DNA of 32,726 nucleotides from Bacteroidales bacterium (GCA_022777485.1 JALFGC010000101.1:1-32726), one strand, 5' to 3'; counted from the first letter of the stretch, positions 15,177 to 25,024 are shown. The notes: generated from the letters alone by a model not told the origin. A program made the numbers and translations.

Positions 15177-15225
15177 TTAAGAACGAAATAGGTAGGGGTT
15201 GGGAAAGTGTGTTGTGGTTGTACTG

Positions 15226-15270
15226 TTATTATATTCTTTCGCTACATGGTGTAGCGAAAGAATATAGTAA
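15226..15270 (-). terminator. Terminator after gcvT
   Basis: A perfect 15-bp stem, ATATTCTTTCGCTAC (15231-15245) with GTAGCGAAAGAATAT (15251-15265), and a 5-nt loop. It extends to about 20 bp with one G-T wobble. It lies 11 nt past the gcvT stop codon on the minus strand. Confidence 0.8.
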
Positions 15271-15280
15271 TGGTTTAGCC

Positions 15281-16348
15281 TTAGACAATCTTTGCGGGGA
15301 TGAGTTTCTCGCGAATCTTGATGTAGATGATGGTCTCTTTCTTTGCAAAGGCAGTCTTCACATAGCCCATGCCGATACCTACTTTGGTGTTCGGTAGCAT
15401 GATACCGCTGGTTACGTTGCCGATGATGTTGCCCTCAGCGTCGCAAATCTCATAGCCGTTGCGGGGGATAGCCCGCTCTTGGCACTCGAAGTGCACCAAT
15501 TTGCGTTGCACGCCTTCGGCTTTCTGTTTCAGCAGGAACTCCTTGTCGATGAAGTCCTTCGCATCGAACTTGGTAATCCATCCGAGCCCTGCCTCGAGGG
15601 GGGAGGTAGTGTCGTCAATGTCGTGCCCGTAGAGGCAATACCATTTCTCCAAACGGAGACTGTCGCGTGCGCCCAAACCGATGGGTGCCAATCCGAAGTC
15701 TTTGCCGACCTCGAAGAGCGCATTCCAAATCTGCTCGGCATACTCTTTCGGGAAGTACAACTCGAAACCGCCTGCGCCGGTGTAGCCCGTGTTGCTCAGG
15801 ATAACACCCTGCACGCCAGCAAAAGACCACTCGCGGAAACTATAATAAGGAATAGCGCTCAGGTCTGCATCGGTCAGCAGTTGCAGCATCTCAGTGGCTT
15901 TCGGACCCTGCACGGCAAGTTGCGCATAGCGGTCGGAGGCGTTCTCAAGGCTCACACCGAAGGTGTTATGCTCGTTCACCCATGCCCAGTCTTTATCGAT
16001 ATTGCCTGCATTAACTACCATCAGGTATTTCGTGGTGGAGTATTTGTAGATAATCAGGTCGTCCACGATACCGCCTTTTCCGTTGGGCATGCAGGTGTAT
16101 TGCGCCTTGCCGGCGTCCAGTTTGCTCACATCGTTGGTGGTGATGTACTGCAAGAAATCCAATGCCTTCTCACCCTTTACCCAGAACTCACCCATGTGGC
16201 TCACATCGAACACGCCCACGCCGTTGCGGACAATCATGTGCTCTTGGTTGATACCCGTGGGGTATTGGATAGGCATGTTAAAACCGGCAAAGTCTGCCAT
16301 CTTTGCGCCCAACGCAATATGGGTCGCGGTGTACGGAGTCGTTTTCAT
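15281..16348 (-). CDS. gcvT: Aminomethyltransferase (glycine cleavage T protein)
   Basis: The T protein moves the aminomethyl carbon from lipoylated H protein to tetrahydrofolate and releases ammonia. At 355 residues it has the standard length. Signatures include [11 protein letters not shown] (45-55), [10 protein letters not shown] with the essential D96, [21 protein letters not shown] and [20 protein letters not shown], the last binding folate. The H protein and the P protein are not in the window, so this copy is separate from the rest of the system. It follows the aldo/keto reductase gene after only 4 nt and ends the operon that begins with pepT. Confidence 0.97.
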   Translation of the reverse strand: MKTTPYTATHIALGAKMADFAGFNMPIQYPTGINQEHMIVRNGVGVFDVSHMGEFWVKGEKALDFLQYITTNDVSKLDAGKAQYTCMPNGKGGIVDDLIIYKYSTTKYLMVVNAGNIDKDWAWVNEHNTFGVSLENASDRYAQLAVQGPKATEMLQLLTDADLSAIPYYSFREWSFAGVQGVILSNTGYTGAGGFELYFPKEYAEQIWNALFEVGKDFGLAPIGLGARDSLRLEKWYCLYGHDIDDTTSPLEAGLGWITKFDAKDFIDKEFLLKQKAEGVQRKLVHFECQERAIPRNGYEICDAEGNIIGNVTSGIMLPNTKVGIGMGYVKTAFAKKETIIYIKIREKLIPAKIV

Positions 16349-16352
16349 GTTT

Positions 16353-17261
16353 TTATAGATTACTAATTGTTTGCAAGTTTTTATCCAATTGTTCTACGCT
16401 GCTGGCGCCGATGATGACGCTTGTAACGCCTTCTTGTCGGAGTAGGTATTGGAGTGCGTATTGTGCTAATGTAAGTCCTTGTTCTTTGGCTTCGTCGTTG
16501 AGTTGGCGCACGTGCGCCATCAGTTCGTCGGTAATCTGCTCGCGTTGCAAGTAGCCCTCGGGACGCGCGGCGCGGCTGCCTTCGGGGATACCGTTCAGGT
16601 ATCGGTCTGTCAAGATACCCTGCGCCAGCGGTGAGAAGCAGATAAAGCCAGATCCGTGCTGTTGCGCTAATGGTAGGTTCTGCTCCAGTTTCTCGGTGAA
16701 GAGCATGTTCGCTTTGTATTGGCTTAGTACGCATGGCACATGGGCGTCTGCAAGGTATCGGTAGCATTCCACCTGCTTGTCGGCGGGGTAGTTGCTGATA
16801 CCGGCATAGAGGGCTTTGCCGCTACGAACAATATCTACCAACGCCTGCATCGTCTCTTCGATAGGTGTGTTAGGGTCGTAGCGGTGGGAATAGAAAATAT
16901 CGAAATAGTCGAGCCCCGTGCGTTTCAGGCTTTGGTCGCATGAAGCCATTAGGTACTTGCGCGAGCCTCCGTCTCCGTAGGGTCCATCCCACATGCGGTA
17001 GCCCGCTTTGGAGGAGATAATCATCTCATCGCGGTGGGTAGCAAGGTCTTCGCGCAAGACGCGACCGAAAGTAATCTCTGCGCTACCGGGCAAGGGCCCG
17101 TAGTTGTTGGCAAGGTCAAAATGCGTGATGCCTGCCTCGAACGCTCGCAGCAAGATAGCCCGCGCATTCTCATGCCTGTCCACGCTGCCGAAGTTATGCC
17201 AAAGTCCTAAGGATAGCACCGGCAACTGCAACCCGCTATGTCCTGAATACCTGTACTGCAT
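16353..17261 (-). CDS. Aldo/keto reductase (YghZ-like)
   Basis: A cytoplasmic NADPH-dependent carbonyl reductase of 302 residues. The catalytic tetrad is visible: D49 and Y54 in FDLANNYG, K85 in SSKAGYRMW and H126 in YSHRYDP. The [20 protein letters not shown] stretch (residues 90-109) and [13 protein letters not shown] are characteristic of the group containing E. coli YghZ, which reduces L-glyceraldehyde 3-phosphate and methylglyoxal; the substrate here is inferred only. The protein is shorter than YghZ (about 346). It lies 19 nt after pepT and 4 nt before gcvT. Confidence 0.88.
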   Translation of the reverse strand: MQYRYSGHSGLQLPVLSLGLWHNFGSVDRHENARAILLRAFEAGITHFDLANNYGPLPGSAEITFGRVLREDLATHRDEMIISSKAGYRMWDGPYGDGGSRKYLMASCDQSLKRTGLDYFDIFYSHRYDPNTPIEETMQALVDIVRSGKALYAGISNYPADKQVECYRYLADAHVPCVLSQYKANMLFTEKLEQNLPLAQQHGSGFICFSPLAQGILTDRYLNGIPEGSRAARPEGYLQREQITDELMAHVRQLNDEAKEQGLTLAQYALQYLLRQEGVTSVIIGASSVEQLDKNLQTISNL

Positions 17262-17280
17262 AGACGATATATTGCTAAGG

Positions 17281-18492
17281 TTATGCTTTCTCTACTATCT
17301 TGAGTATCACTTGCATGGCTTTCTCCATGGATGGGATGGGTAGGTACTCGTAGCGGCTATGGAAGTTCTCACCGCCGGCGAAGATGTTCGGGCAGGGTAG
17401 CCCCTCGAAAGATAGTCTTGCACCGTCGGTGCCTCCGCGGATAGGCTGCACTTTCGGTGTGATGCCCACCTCTTTCATCGCTTCTTCTACGAGCGTAACG
17501 ATGTGCATCACAGGCTCCACTTTCTCGCGCATGTTGTAGTATTGGTCTCGAATCTCTATCTCTGCGGTGCCCTCGCCGTACTCTCGATTTATTTTCCGCA
17601 CAAGGTGCTCCATCTCGCGTTTGCGGCTCTCGAAACGATGGCGGTCGTGGTCGCGGATGATATAACTGAGCGTGGTCTCCTCCACGGTGCCGCTCATGCC
17701 AACAAGGTGGTAGAATCCCTCGTATCCCTGCGTGTGCTCGGGCGTCTCCCAGCGCGGGAGCATCACTGCTAATTGGTAGCCGATGCGCATGGAGTTAATC
17801 ATCTTGTGGTAGCCATAACCCGGGTGGACATTCACGCCGTGGATATGAATCTTCGCGCTTGCCGCATTGAAGTTCTCAAACTCTAACTCGCCAACCGCAC
17901 CGCCGTCCATGGTGTACGCAAAGTCGCACCCGAACTTCGCTACATCGAAGTGGTCTGCGCCCTGTCCGATTTCCTCGTCGGGCGTGAAGCCTACGCGAAT
18001 CTTACCATGCTTAATCTCGGGGTGTTGGAGCAGGTACTCGCACGCGGATACAATCTCCGCGATACCGGCTTTATCGTCTGCTCCAAGCAGTGTCTTGCCG
18101 TTTGTAACTATGATGTCTTGCCCTGTATAGTGCTGTATCTCAGGGTATTTGCTGACTTCGAGTACGATGTTCTCCTCTTCGTTGAGCACGATGTCCTTGC
18201 CGTCGTAGGCTTTCACTACTTGTGGCTGGATATGCTTGCCGCTGGCGTCGGGCGCGGTATCCATGTGGGCGATAAAGCCGATGGTGGGCTTGCCCTCTGT
18301 GTTGGCAGGAAGGGTCGCCATGATATATCCGTTATCGTCTAACTCTACCTCCTGCAATCCGATGGTTTTCAGTTCATCGCGAAGGTACTTTGCAAACTCC
18401 ATTTGCCCCGGGGTAGAGGGCGTCATGTTGGTTTCTTCATCCGAAGTCGTGCAAAATGACACATACTTCAAAAAGCGAGCGGTAATATCCAT
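17281..18492 (-). CDS. pepT: Peptidase T (tripeptide aminopeptidase)
   Basis: A cytoplasmic M20B zinc peptidase that removes the N-terminal residue from tripeptides. The 403-residue protein aligns in length with E. coli PepT (408). Metal and catalytic residues: H76 and D78 (AHMDTAPD), D140 (GADDKAG), catalytic E173 with E174 (PDEEIG), D in YTMDGG, and a C-terminal H in GENFHSRYE. The ATG at 18492 ([10 protein letters not shown]) is chosen because family members start there and it lies about 40 nt from a good promoter; the open frame upstream crosses that promoter. It is the first gene of pepT-reductase-gcvT. Confidence 0.95.
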   Translation of the reverse strand: MDITARFLKYVSFCTTSDEETNMTPSTPGQMEFAKYLRDELKTIGLQEVELDDNGYIMATLPANTEGKPTIGFIAHMDTAPDASGKHIQPQVVKAYDGKDIVLNEEENIVLEVSKYPEIQHYTGQDIIVTNGKTLLGADDKAGIAEIVSACEYLLQHPEIKHGKIRVGFTPDEEIGQGADHFDVAKFGCDFAYTMDGGAVGELEFENFNAASAKIHIHGVNVHPGYGYHKMINSMRIGYQLAVMLPRWETPEHTQGYEGFYHLVGMSGTVEETTLSYIIRDHDRHRFESRKREMEHLVRKINREYGEGTAEIEIRDQYYNMREKVEPVMHIVTLVEEAMKEVGITPKVQPIRGGTDGARLSFEGLPCPNIFAGGENFHSRYEYLPIPSMEKAMQVILKIVEKA

Positions 18493-18539
18493 AACTATAC
18501 TGTTTTTGATAAGGATTTCAAGATAAACTAATTCGCGTG

Positions 18540-18571
18540 CAAAGGTACTACATTTTTTCTCAATTTCCAAA
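18540..18571 (-). promoter_or_regulatory. Promoter for pepT operon
   Basis: On the minus strand, TTTG (18568-18571), a 20-nt spacer and TACCTTTG (18540-18547), a full match to the Bacteroidota consensus. The leader to pepT is about 40 nt. Confidence 0.75.
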
Positions 18572-18580
18572 TTTTTTACA

Positions 18581-18619
18581 TAAAAAAAGTAACTGGTGCA
18601 AAAAATAGCACCAATTACT
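18581..18619 (-). terminator. Terminator after the 2-hydroxyacid dehydrogenase gene
   Basis: A 12-bp stem with one mismatch (18588-18599 with 18608-18619, core TGGTGC/GCACCA) and an 8-nt loop. On the minus strand it is followed by seven T residues, so it is a classical intrinsic terminator. It ends just before the pepT promoter. Confidence 0.85.
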
Positions 18620-18627
18620 CTCCTTAG

Positions 18628-19551
18628 TTATAGTACAATATCCATTTTCTTCCAGTCTCCTGCCGCAAATGCCAAGATGTTGTCGCACACATTCTCGCAC
18701 ATATCTAATCGTCCTTCCCAAGTGCCTGTACCCGTATGGGGCGATAGTAGCACATTATCCATCTCCAGCAGTGCAGGGCTAATCATCGGCTCATGCTCGA
18801 ACACATCCATCGCTGCTCCTGCTATCTCGTTTTCGCGAAGTGCCTCTATCAGTGCGGCTTCGTCCACATGTGCCCCTCGCGCTGTGTTGATAAGATAAGC
18901 CGTCGGCTTCATCATCCGCAACTCTCGCGTACTGATTAGGTGGTGAACAGCAGCGGTGTAGGGTAGGTTAAGCGACACAAAATCAGCCGTCTGCAAAAGT
19001 TCATCAAAGCCGAGAAACTGCGCCTCATAACGTCCCTCAATATCCTCAGGAAGTCGATGTCTATTATGGTAAATGATTTGCATTCCGCTTGCCAAGGCTC
19101 GTCGTGCCAGCGACTGTCCTATGCGACCCATTCCTATGATTCCCAATGTCTTCCCATACAGCGAATGGCTCAGGTTGTTCATCACGCCAAACGGCTCTGC
19201 GGTCCCTGCTCGCAACTGTCGGTCAAACTCTGCTGTCCGTCGTGCTATGCCTATCATCAGCGCAAATGCTAACTCCGCCGTCGGCTCTATCACAGGCTGC
19301 GGTGTGTTGGTTACGCGAATGTCTCGCTCACGGCATGCCTCCAAGTCGATATTGTTATAACCTACGCCGAAGTTAGCCACTAACCGAAGCCGCGGCATGC
19401 CGGCAATCATCTCCCGCGAAACAGGCTTATCAAAAGTGGATACCAACACTTCTGCCTCCTCGAAAGGCGCATAGAGCCCAAACTGCCCTTTGTTGTATGT
19501 CAGTCGCCGAAATCCTTCAGCAGGCAGTTGTGTAGTGAAAGCGATTTGCAT
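18628..19551 (-). CDS. D-2-hydroxyacid dehydrogenase (glyoxylate/hydroxypyruvate reductase-like)
   Basis: A cytoplasmic NAD(P)-dependent dehydrogenase of 307 residues. It has the GMGRIG cofactor motif (140-145) and the catalytic set R225 (NTARGA), E254 (EHEP) and H272 (SPHTG). At the end of beta-2 the sequence reads YHNRHR, with N163 and R164 where NAD-specific enzymes carry Asp; this suggests NADPH use, as in glyoxylate/hydroxypyruvate reductases. The physiological substrate is not certain. The ATG at 19551 (MQIAFTTQ) is used; the longer frame to 19611 crosses the inferred promoter. It is monocistronic, between a promoter and an intrinsic terminator. Confidence 0.88.
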   Translation of the reverse strand: MQIAFTTQLPAEGFRRLTYNKGQFGLYAPFEEAEVLVSTFDKPVSREMIAGMPRLRLVANFGVGYNNIDLEACRERDIRVTNTPQPVIEPTAELAFALMIGIARRTAEFDRQLRAGTAEPFGVMNNLSHSLYGKTLGIIGMGRIGQSLARRALASGMQIIYHNRHRLPEDIEGRYEAQFLGFDELLQTADFVSLNLPYTAAVHHLISTRELRMMKPTAYLINTARGAHVDEAALIEALRENEIAGAAMDVFEHEPMISPALLEMDNVLLSPHTGTGTWEGRLDMCENVCDNILAFAAGDWKKMDIVL

Positions 19552-19590
19552 TGTGGGTTTGAGATAAGGTGTTGTTTTATAATCCGTTGG

Positions 19591-19622
19591 CAAAGGTTCT
19601 GCTTTTTTCAAAGATATGCAAA
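19591..19622 (-). promoter_or_regulatory. Promoter for the 2-hydroxyacid dehydrogenase gene
   Basis: On the minus strand, TTTG (19619-19622), a 20-nt spacer and AACCTTTG (19591-19598), which deviates from TAnnTTTG in its first base. It is preceded by AAAAAAGCAG, as at other promoters here. Confidence 0.55.
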
Positions 19623-19634
19623 TAAAAGGGCATG

Positions 19635-21107
19635 CTATTCCTCAAACTGGTAGCAGCCGGCATCGGGGCGCTTATTCGCTCGGCTAATGCCATTGCGGTC
19701 AAAGGGATAGGGGAGAGCAGCAATAGAGTCGCCTATGCCTCTGGCAGGCGAGAGGGTGTCGAGACGGAAATCATAGTAGCGGTACTCCTTATATTTATAA
19801 TAGGTATTGCGGAAAACCTCCACGGTGTCTTCTTCCGACCAATAGATATTGCTGTGTGCATGGGGAATGGTCAGCGAGTCGGTCTTGAGGTAGTTGCCGT
19901 ACCATTCGCCGGCGTAGTATTGCGGCAGGGGAGTTGCCAACACTAATTGATTGCGCCTACTGCCTGTGATAATCGAGTTGCGCACACTTACATTCGTAGC
20001 CGCACCTGTCTTGCTTAGGTTATTGATGTACACGCCTGCTACATCTTCTTTCTGCGTCGATTGGATGTTCACATTGGTAGAGCCGAAATAGGAAGCAATG
20101 GTGGTATGCACAATGTCGTACTCGCCTCCGTCCAGATACAGGCAGTAGGAAGCGCAGTTGCTAATCTCCGTATTGGCAATGGTGGCATTGGTGTTTTGGA
20201 GCACTACGCCATACAAAGCATGGTTGTGCAGCCGACTATTCTGGAGGAAGAGCGAGGGCAGGTCTTCTGTTCGCTCGCTGTAGCAGTAGAGTCCGATATT
20301 TCCTCCCTCGCAGGTAAGAAAATCGAAGGCATAGGTAGCGCTTGGTGCGTCTTTGTAGTTGAGCAGATAAAGCCCGTCCCACATACCTGCGGCATAGCGG
20401 TAGGGAACGGAGTCGAAGAGCCTGTCTAAACGGTCTCCACGCATGGTAATCGGCTGATTCATAGTGCCTACGGCTTCCATATCGCCCAAAGCAAAAATAG
20501 CCGCTCCTTGGTGCATATACAGCGTAGCCCCTGCCTCAATGCTCATCTTCCCGCCTATCAAAACCGAGTCGTAAATCAGGTATGGTTTATCGCGTTTGAA
20601 GACAAAGTCCCGCGCATACTCCGTGCGTCTTTTTGCGCTACGAATCAATACTACATCCTGCCCGTAGGCTTCGAGTATCACTTGCTGTACTCCTTGCGGT
20701 AAGCCGAAGAGCAGTGTGTCGCAAATGAATACCGGCGAGTTGCTGTCCTGCGGGTCGATGGTGGCACGGATAAAGACAAACATCGAATCCCCGCCAGCGA
20801 TGGTAATCTTTCTTCCTTGATTGGCTGGTGAGGAGCCTCCGTCCAGAGGCTCTCCATTCATATTCACGCGGAAGTATTTGCCGTTAGCCAATGCTACGCG
20901 CTCTATCTGCAGTGCATTCTTGTTGGGATTGAAGACCATTAGCCGTTGCGTAGAAGAGCCGATGGAGGTGAATACTGTGTCAAACAGCACGGTATCCCGA
21001 GAGAAAGCCAAACGGCAGTTCGGGTCATCGGTGAGACGGTCGGCTTGGCAACCGAATAGTAGCCCGATGAGGCAGAGAAGCAATATACCAATAGAATACT
21101 TGCGCAT
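19635..21107 (-). CDS. Beta-helix lipoprotein encoded beside porT
   Basis: A 490-residue exported lipoprotein: MRKYSIGILLLCLIGLLFGC gives a lipobox with Cys20. The N-terminal ~150 residues look like a beta-sandwich (FDTVFTSIGSSTQRLMVFNP). From about residue 185, short repeating strands (LYMHQGAAIFALGDMEAVGT, then units containing NAT-IANTEISNC and NVSVRNSIITGS) indicate a right-handed parallel beta-helix. The C-terminus ends with RPDAGCYQFEE, a closing motif common in such proteins. It begins directly at the porT stop with zero spacing, so the two are translationally linked. Function is unknown; a cell-envelope or carbohydrate-binding role is possible. Confidence 0.75.
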   Translation of the reverse strand: MRKYSIGILLLCLIGLLFGCQADRLTDDPNCRLAFSRDTVLFDTVFTSIGSSTQRLMVFNPNKNALQIERVALANGKYFRVNMNGEPLDGGSSPANQGRKITIAGGDSMFVFIRATIDPQDSNSPVFICDTLLFGLPQGVQQVILEAYGQDVVLIRSAKRRTEYARDFVFKRDKPYLIYDSVLIGGKMSIEAGATLYMHQGAAIFALGDMEAVGTMNQPITMRGDRLDRLFDSVPYRYAAGMWDGLYLLNYKDAPSATYAFDFLTCEGGNIGLYCYSERTEDLPSLFLQNSRLHNHALYGVVLQNTNATIANTEISNCASYCLYLDGGEYDIVHTTIASYFGSTNVNIQSTQKEDVAGVYINNLSKTGAATNVSVRNSIITGSRRNQLVLATPLPQYYAGEWYGNYLKTDSLTIPHAHSNIYWSEEDTVEVFRNTYYKYKEYRYYDFRLDTLSPARGIGDSIAALPYPFDRNGISRANKRPDAGCYQFEE

Positions 21108-21872
21108 TTATTCAAAGTTGAAAGTGAGTACCAATGCCCTGTTGAGCATCTTTTTCATAGGACCGGTGAATACCTGCTGTTCGGGGAGGGGATCCGTATA
21201 AGTATCAATGGTTTTCAGTTGGTTAGCAAAACCTACTCGGTAAGTCAATTGGGGGCAGAACTTAAACCAAGAGAAATAGAAATCACACCCAAGTCCGCCT
21301 TCTACAAACCCATCGAACACTTTTGTTTGCACATAATCTTCCACCTTACTCGGGTTCACATTGAACGCTACGCCACCGCCCACCAGCAGATAAGGTCGGT
21401 AGTTGCGTTCGCGGCTGGCAGACCATTTTAAGTAAACAGGGACGGAAATGGGAATGCAGAGCAGGTTCTGCGTCTTTATCTTGTCCGGACCTACCTGCCA
21501 ACCCTCGTAGGGACCATTTTTTGTCGCATAGGAGATAGTGCGTTGTGCAAACTCCAAGCCCGGAGTGATACGCAAATTAAGGTGCTTCGACAGCCGCAAG
21601 TCCATTACGAATGCTACCCCAAATCCCGGTAGCAGACTACTTACCCGCGCATACATCACCTCGCCGCCAAGCGGCGCAATAGACTGATGAGAGTCGGTTA
21701 TACCATACGACATGAAGTTCAAACCCAATTGAAACCCCATGTGGAAGAACTTATCGTCCACATATGGGTTATTCTGCCCGTGGCAAGGGATAATCTGCCG
21801 ACCTACCAAAAGTAGGCAGACAAGCAACAATCTGCGAGTTAATACTTTTAGTTTGTAATTAGGAATTGCCAT
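21108..21872 (-). CDS. porT: Type IX secretion outer membrane protein PorT
   Basis: PorT is required for type IX secretion, the route by which many Bacteroidota export CTD-bearing proteins. The 254-residue protein has a signal peptide (RRLLLVCLLLVG) and then VDDKFFHMGFQLGLNFMSY, the hallmark of the family. Alternating strands consistent with an eight-stranded barrel follow, including LRITPGLEFAQRTISY and YLLVGGGVAFNV, with a terminal aromatic strand (LVLTFNFE). The ATG at 21872 is preferred over an upstream TTG at 21890 that leaves only 6 nt to aroQ. It lies between aroQ and the beta-helix lipoprotein on one transcript. No other T9SS gene is in the window. Confidence 0.85.
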   Translation of the reverse strand: MAIPNYKLKVLTRRLLLVCLLLVGRQIIPCHGQNNPYVDDKFFHMGFQLGLNFMSYGITDSHQSIAPLGGEVMYARVSSLLPGFGVAFVMDLRLSKHLNLRITPGLEFAQRTISYATKNGPYEGWQVGPDKIKTQNLLCIPISVPVYLKWSASRERNYRPYLLVGGGVAFNVNPSKVEDYVQTKVFDGFVEGGLGCDFYFSWFKFCPQLTYRVGFANQLKTIDTYTDPLPEQQVFTGPMKKMLNRALVLTFNFE

Positions 21873-21896
21873 GTTGCCTCTATTAAACAATTAGCA

Positions 21897-22337
21897 TTAG
21901 CTATTCAGAAGCCATTCTACCGCTTCGGCATAGCATTTGATGCCAATTCCCATGATAGTGTGTTGGCAGACGTCGGTCAGGAGACTGATTTGCCGAAAGG
22001 CTTCCCGCTGCCGAATATCCGAAATATGCACCTCTACCACAGGGACGGGCACTATCGCCACAGCGTCGCGCAGGGCTATGCTAGTGTGGGTGTATCCTCC
22101 AGCATTCAATACCACGCCGTCGTATCCGTTTACTGCATTGGCGTTGCGAAAAGCACACTCCTGCAAACGGTCAATCAAGCATCCCTCGTGGTTACTCTGG
22201 TAGTAGTCCAGCGACACCTCGGGGAACTGCCGACGGAGGTCGTTAAGCACATCTTCCATGGTCTTGCTACCATAGATATCGGGCTCGCGTCGCCCTAACA
22301 TATTTAGGTTGGGTCCGTTGATAATCAGGATACGCAT
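21897..22337 (-). CDS. aroQ: 3-dehydroquinate dehydratase, type II
   Basis: Third step of the shikimate pathway: removes water from 3-dehydroquinate. The 146-residue length matches the dodecameric type II class. Active-site parts are present: N10 and N12 in NGPNLNMLG, R17 and catalytic Y22 (RREPDIYG), N78 with LNAGGYTHTS, H104 (VEVHISD) and R115. It heads the porT transcript, with 24 nt before porT. I found no -7 box in the 264-nt gap upstream, which holds the 11-bp tandem repeat instead. Confidence 0.97.
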   Translation of the reverse strand: MRILIINGPNLNMLGRREPDIYGSKTMEDVLNDLRRQFPEVSLDYYQSNHEGCLIDRLQECAFRNANAVNGYDGVVLNAGGYTHTSIALRDAVAIVPVPVVEVHISDIRQREAFRQISLLTDVCQHTIMGIGIKCYAEAVEWLLNS

Positions 22338-22487
22338 AGGTTTTGCTGTGTTCAGTTAAATTCTTTTACTCCATTAAAAGCCATTAAAGAATCATTAAAA
22401 ACTTTTAGGGCGGTCTGTTTGTGGGTCTTCGCGGAGATATAGTGCTTCATGCAAATCTGCCGCTGAAAGTAAGATGATAGACAGTAT

Positions 22488-22551
22488 ATGCTCTCGGTTA
22501 TCCTACGTATATCCTACGTATATCCTACGTATATCCTACGTAATGCTCTCG
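22488..22551. repeat. Four tandem copies of TCCTACGTATA, flanked by ATGCTCTCG
   Basis: TCCTACGTATA is repeated at 22501-22511, 22512-22522 and 22523-22533, with a fourth copy of nine nt to 22542. Each unit holds the palindrome TACGTA, spaced one helical turn apart. ATGCTCTCG flanks the array at 22488-22496 and 22543-22551. It sits between the rho 3' end and aroQ, both leftward. Confidence 0.9.
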
Positions 22552-22601
22552 TGTTGGACTATGTAGGAAAGGCTTTTATGTTAGGGGGCTCTTTGTCGGT
22601 T

Positions 22602-24617
22602 CTATCTTGCGCCTGAGATGGAGAGCAGGAACTCATCGTTGTTCTCCGTTCGCTCCATCACCCCTTTCAGTCTCTCCATCGCCTCAATGCCGTTCATATC
22701 GCTCAGTTGTTTGCGAATCATCCACATGCGGGAGAGCACATCCTGCGGTAGCAGCAAGTCGTCGCGGCGGGTGCTAGAAGCGGGTATGTCCACCGCGGGG
22801 AAAATACGCTTGTTTGCCAGTTTGCGGTCGAGTTGCAACTCCATGTTGCCCGTCCCCTTGAATTCTTCGAAGATGACATCATCCATTTTGCTGCCTGTCT
22901 CGGTGAGTGCGGTGGCGATAATCGTCAGGCTACCACCGTTTTCTATGTTTCGTGCCGCTCCGAAGAAACGCTTTGGCTTGTGCAAGGCTTGCGCCTCCAC
23001 ACCTCCGGATAGCACTTTGCCGCTGGATGGCGCTACGGTGTTGTATGCGCGTGCCAGACGCGTAATGGAGTCGAGCAGAATCACCACATCGTGTCCGCTT
23101 TCGACCAGTCGTTTGGCTTTCTCGTGCACGATGTTCGCCACCTTTACATGGTTCTCTGCAGGCTCGTCGAAGGTAGAGGCTATCACCTCCGCATTCACGC
23201 TCCGCGCCATGTCCGTTACCTCTTCGGGACGCTCGTCTATCAGCAGCACAATCATATACACCTCGGGGTGGTTGGCAGCAATGGCATTGGCGATGTTCTT
23301 GAGCAGCACGGTCTTACCCGTCTTCGGCTGCGCCACAATCAGTCCGCGTTGCCCTTTGCCGATGGGGGCAAAGAGGTCGATGATACGGATGGAAAGCGGG
23401 TCGTTTTTGCCTGTGCAGAGGCGGAACTTCTCGGTAGGGAAGAGTGCGGTCAGGTTTTCGAAAGCGATACGATTTTTGGCTAACTCTGGGTCTAATCCGT
23501 TGATTCGTATCACTTTATCCATCGGGAAGAACTTATCGGGGTCTTTGTTCACGCGGATAGTGCACTCTACGGTGTCGCCTGGCTTCAGCCCGTATTGCCG
23601 AATCTGGTCTTTCGATACATAGATATCGTCCGGCGAGGGCAGGTAGTCGTAGTCGGCAGAGCGCAAGAACCCATAGCCGTCTGGGGTGTTCTCCAGTGTA
23701 CCCATTGCTATCACATTCTCTTTCAGGTCGATAGCCGGGCGCTGCTCCTTTTGTGGTTGTTTCTGCGTTTGTTGCGCTTCGGTGGGTTGCTGTGGTAGAT
23801 TAGTAGTTTGCAGGAACTCTTGCTCAGCGGACGCAGCATCTGCATTTTCATTCGACTCCGCGTTTGTTTCGTTAGAGGCGTTTAGTACGCCGGTGTTTGC
23901 GTCCATCAATTCGGCAGTCTCATCTTCCTCAGCGGCTTTCTTCTTGCGGCTGCGTCTTTTCTTCGTTCCTTCTTGCGCAGCGGCTTCGGCAACAGCAGCG
24001 ATAGCCGCTGCGTCTTCCTCAATAGCAACGGGTTCTTGGGCGGGTGCAACAGATGCCTTCTCGTCGCTCGTGGTCTCTTCGGCGGCTTTCGGCTTTTGCA
24101 TAGCCTGTCCGCGCATAGTCAGTACATCACCTATGCTGGGCTTTTTCTTTTTCGCTTCTGCTATTGCCTCGTCTTCCGGAAGGGCTACGGGATTGATTTC
24201 CAGCACGGAAGGCACAGCAATCACCGGCGCCGGTTCTTGCAGTTTCGGCAGCGGCTTGCGTGCCTCAATGGCGCGTACGGTCTTGTTTTGCTTGTGGTTG
24301 TTTTGTTTTAACTGCTCCTGCATCTCTTTCATCTGCTCCTGCTCGTTGCCCACGGTAGCGACCACTGTCTCACTCTTCATTCCTTGGGTCTCCACTTTCT
24401 TCACGGTCTTGGTGCCGCGGGTACGCACGCGGCGCTCTGCTTTCGCATCTTCTTTGGCTTGCACTTCGCGAGCACGGTTATCCGCCTGAGCATCTAAGAT
24501 AGCATAACTAATCTCGCGCAACGATTGCGACCGACGGGGCTTCAAACCCATCTGTTCAGCAATAGTGCGCACTTCTTCGAGCGTCATACGCTCCAGTTTG
24601 TTCAATTCGTATTGCAT
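22602..24617 (-). CDS. rho: Transcription termination factor Rho with disordered insert
   Basis: Hexameric RNA helicase that ends transcription. At 671 residues it is about 250 longer than E. coli Rho (419). The N-terminal helical domain covers residues 1-48. Residues ~50-297 are a low-complexity, charged and Gln/Asn/Ala-rich segment with basic clusters such as [10 protein letters not shown] (218-227). The RNA-binding cold-shock-like domain begins near 305 ([13 protein letters not shown]). Walker A is AQPKTGKT (429-436); a Walker [13 protein letters not shown] and the Q-loop/R-loop region [20 protein letters not shown] follow. Such inserts are typical of Bacteroidales Rho, where in B. thetaiotaomicron the disordered part is reported to drive condensate formation. 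Confidence 0.96.
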   Translation of the reverse strand: MQYELNKLERMTLEEVRTIAEQMGLKPRRSQSLREISYAILDAQADNRAREVQAKEDAKAERRVRTRGTKTVKKVETQGMKSETVVATVGNEQEQMKEMQEQLKQNNHKQNKTVRAIEARKPLPKLQEPAPVIAVPSVLEINPVALPEDEAIAEAKKKKPSIGDVLTMRGQAMQKPKAAEETTSDEKASVAPAQEPVAIEEDAAAIAAVAEAAAQEGTKKRRSRKKKAAEEDETAELMDANTGVLNASNETNAESNENADAASAEQEFLQTTNLPQQPTEAQQTQKQPQKEQRPAIDLKENVIAMGTLENTPDGYGFLRSADYDYLPSPDDIYVSKDQIRQYGLKPGDTVECTIRVNKDPDKFFPMDKVIRINGLDPELAKNRIAFENLTALFPTEKFRLCTGKNDPLSIRIIDLFAPIGKGQRGLIVAQPKTGKTVLLKNIANAIAANHPEVYMIVLLIDERPEEVTDMARSVNAEVIASTFDEPAENHVKVANIVHEKAKRLVESGHDVVILLDSITRLARAYNTVAPSSGKVLSGGVEAQALHKPKRFFGAARNIENGGSLTIIATALTETGSKMDDVIFEEFKGTGNMELQLDRKLANKRIFPAVDIPASSTRRDDLLLPQDVLSRMWMIRKQLSDMNGIEAMERLKGVMERTENNDEFLLSISGAR

Positions 24618-24796
24618 ATAATAATAAGGATAGATTCTATGTAAGAGCGCTCCACCATTAGATACTATGTTGTCTATCTCCTAACAACTTAGTGGATTAA
24701 CCTCAAACAGCGCGTAGCGCAGTTAACAATAAAGAATAATTGGGAAAGAAAGGCTATTAGCAAGACACTAAATCATCGCCTGTACAAAATCGTGTG

Positions 24797-24828
24797 CAAA
24801 GGTACGAAAAAAAAATGATATATGCAAG
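24797..24828 (-). promoter_or_regulatory. Promoter for rho
   Basis: On the minus strand, CTTG (24825-24828), a 20-nt spacer, then TACCTTTG (24797-24804). It leaves a leader of about 170 nt, unusually long here, where autoregulation by Rho would be possible. Confidence 0.65.
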
Positions 24829-24992
24829 TATTTTCCTTTTGCGAGGGCAAAAAAAATAAAAAATAATCATTTTCTTTTTATTTTTGTCGGTAAAACTATT
24901 TGCGAGACTGAATTTTCGTGAGGATTATATGCTAATAGATAGTACACACTGCTCGCTCGGTAGGTGTTTGTTTAGTAAAAATGCAAAGTAGG

Positions 24993-25024
24993 CTTGCATA
25001 TTCCAAAAAAAAGCAGTAACTTTG
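24993..25024 (+). promoter_or_regulatory. Promoter for the DUF2723 gene
   Basis: CTTG (24993-24996), a 20-nt spacer, then TAACTTTG (25017-25024), preceded by AAAAAAAAGCAG. Confidence 0.7.

Noticed and set aside
22501-22542. Tandem 11-bp repeats as a CRISPR-like array
   Set aside because: Units are directly adjacent without spacers and far too short; no cas genes are present.
24618-24790. Hidden RNA gene or riboswitch in the rho leader
   Set aside because: Only one small palindrome is visible and no known riboswitch core was recognised; left as a plain leader.
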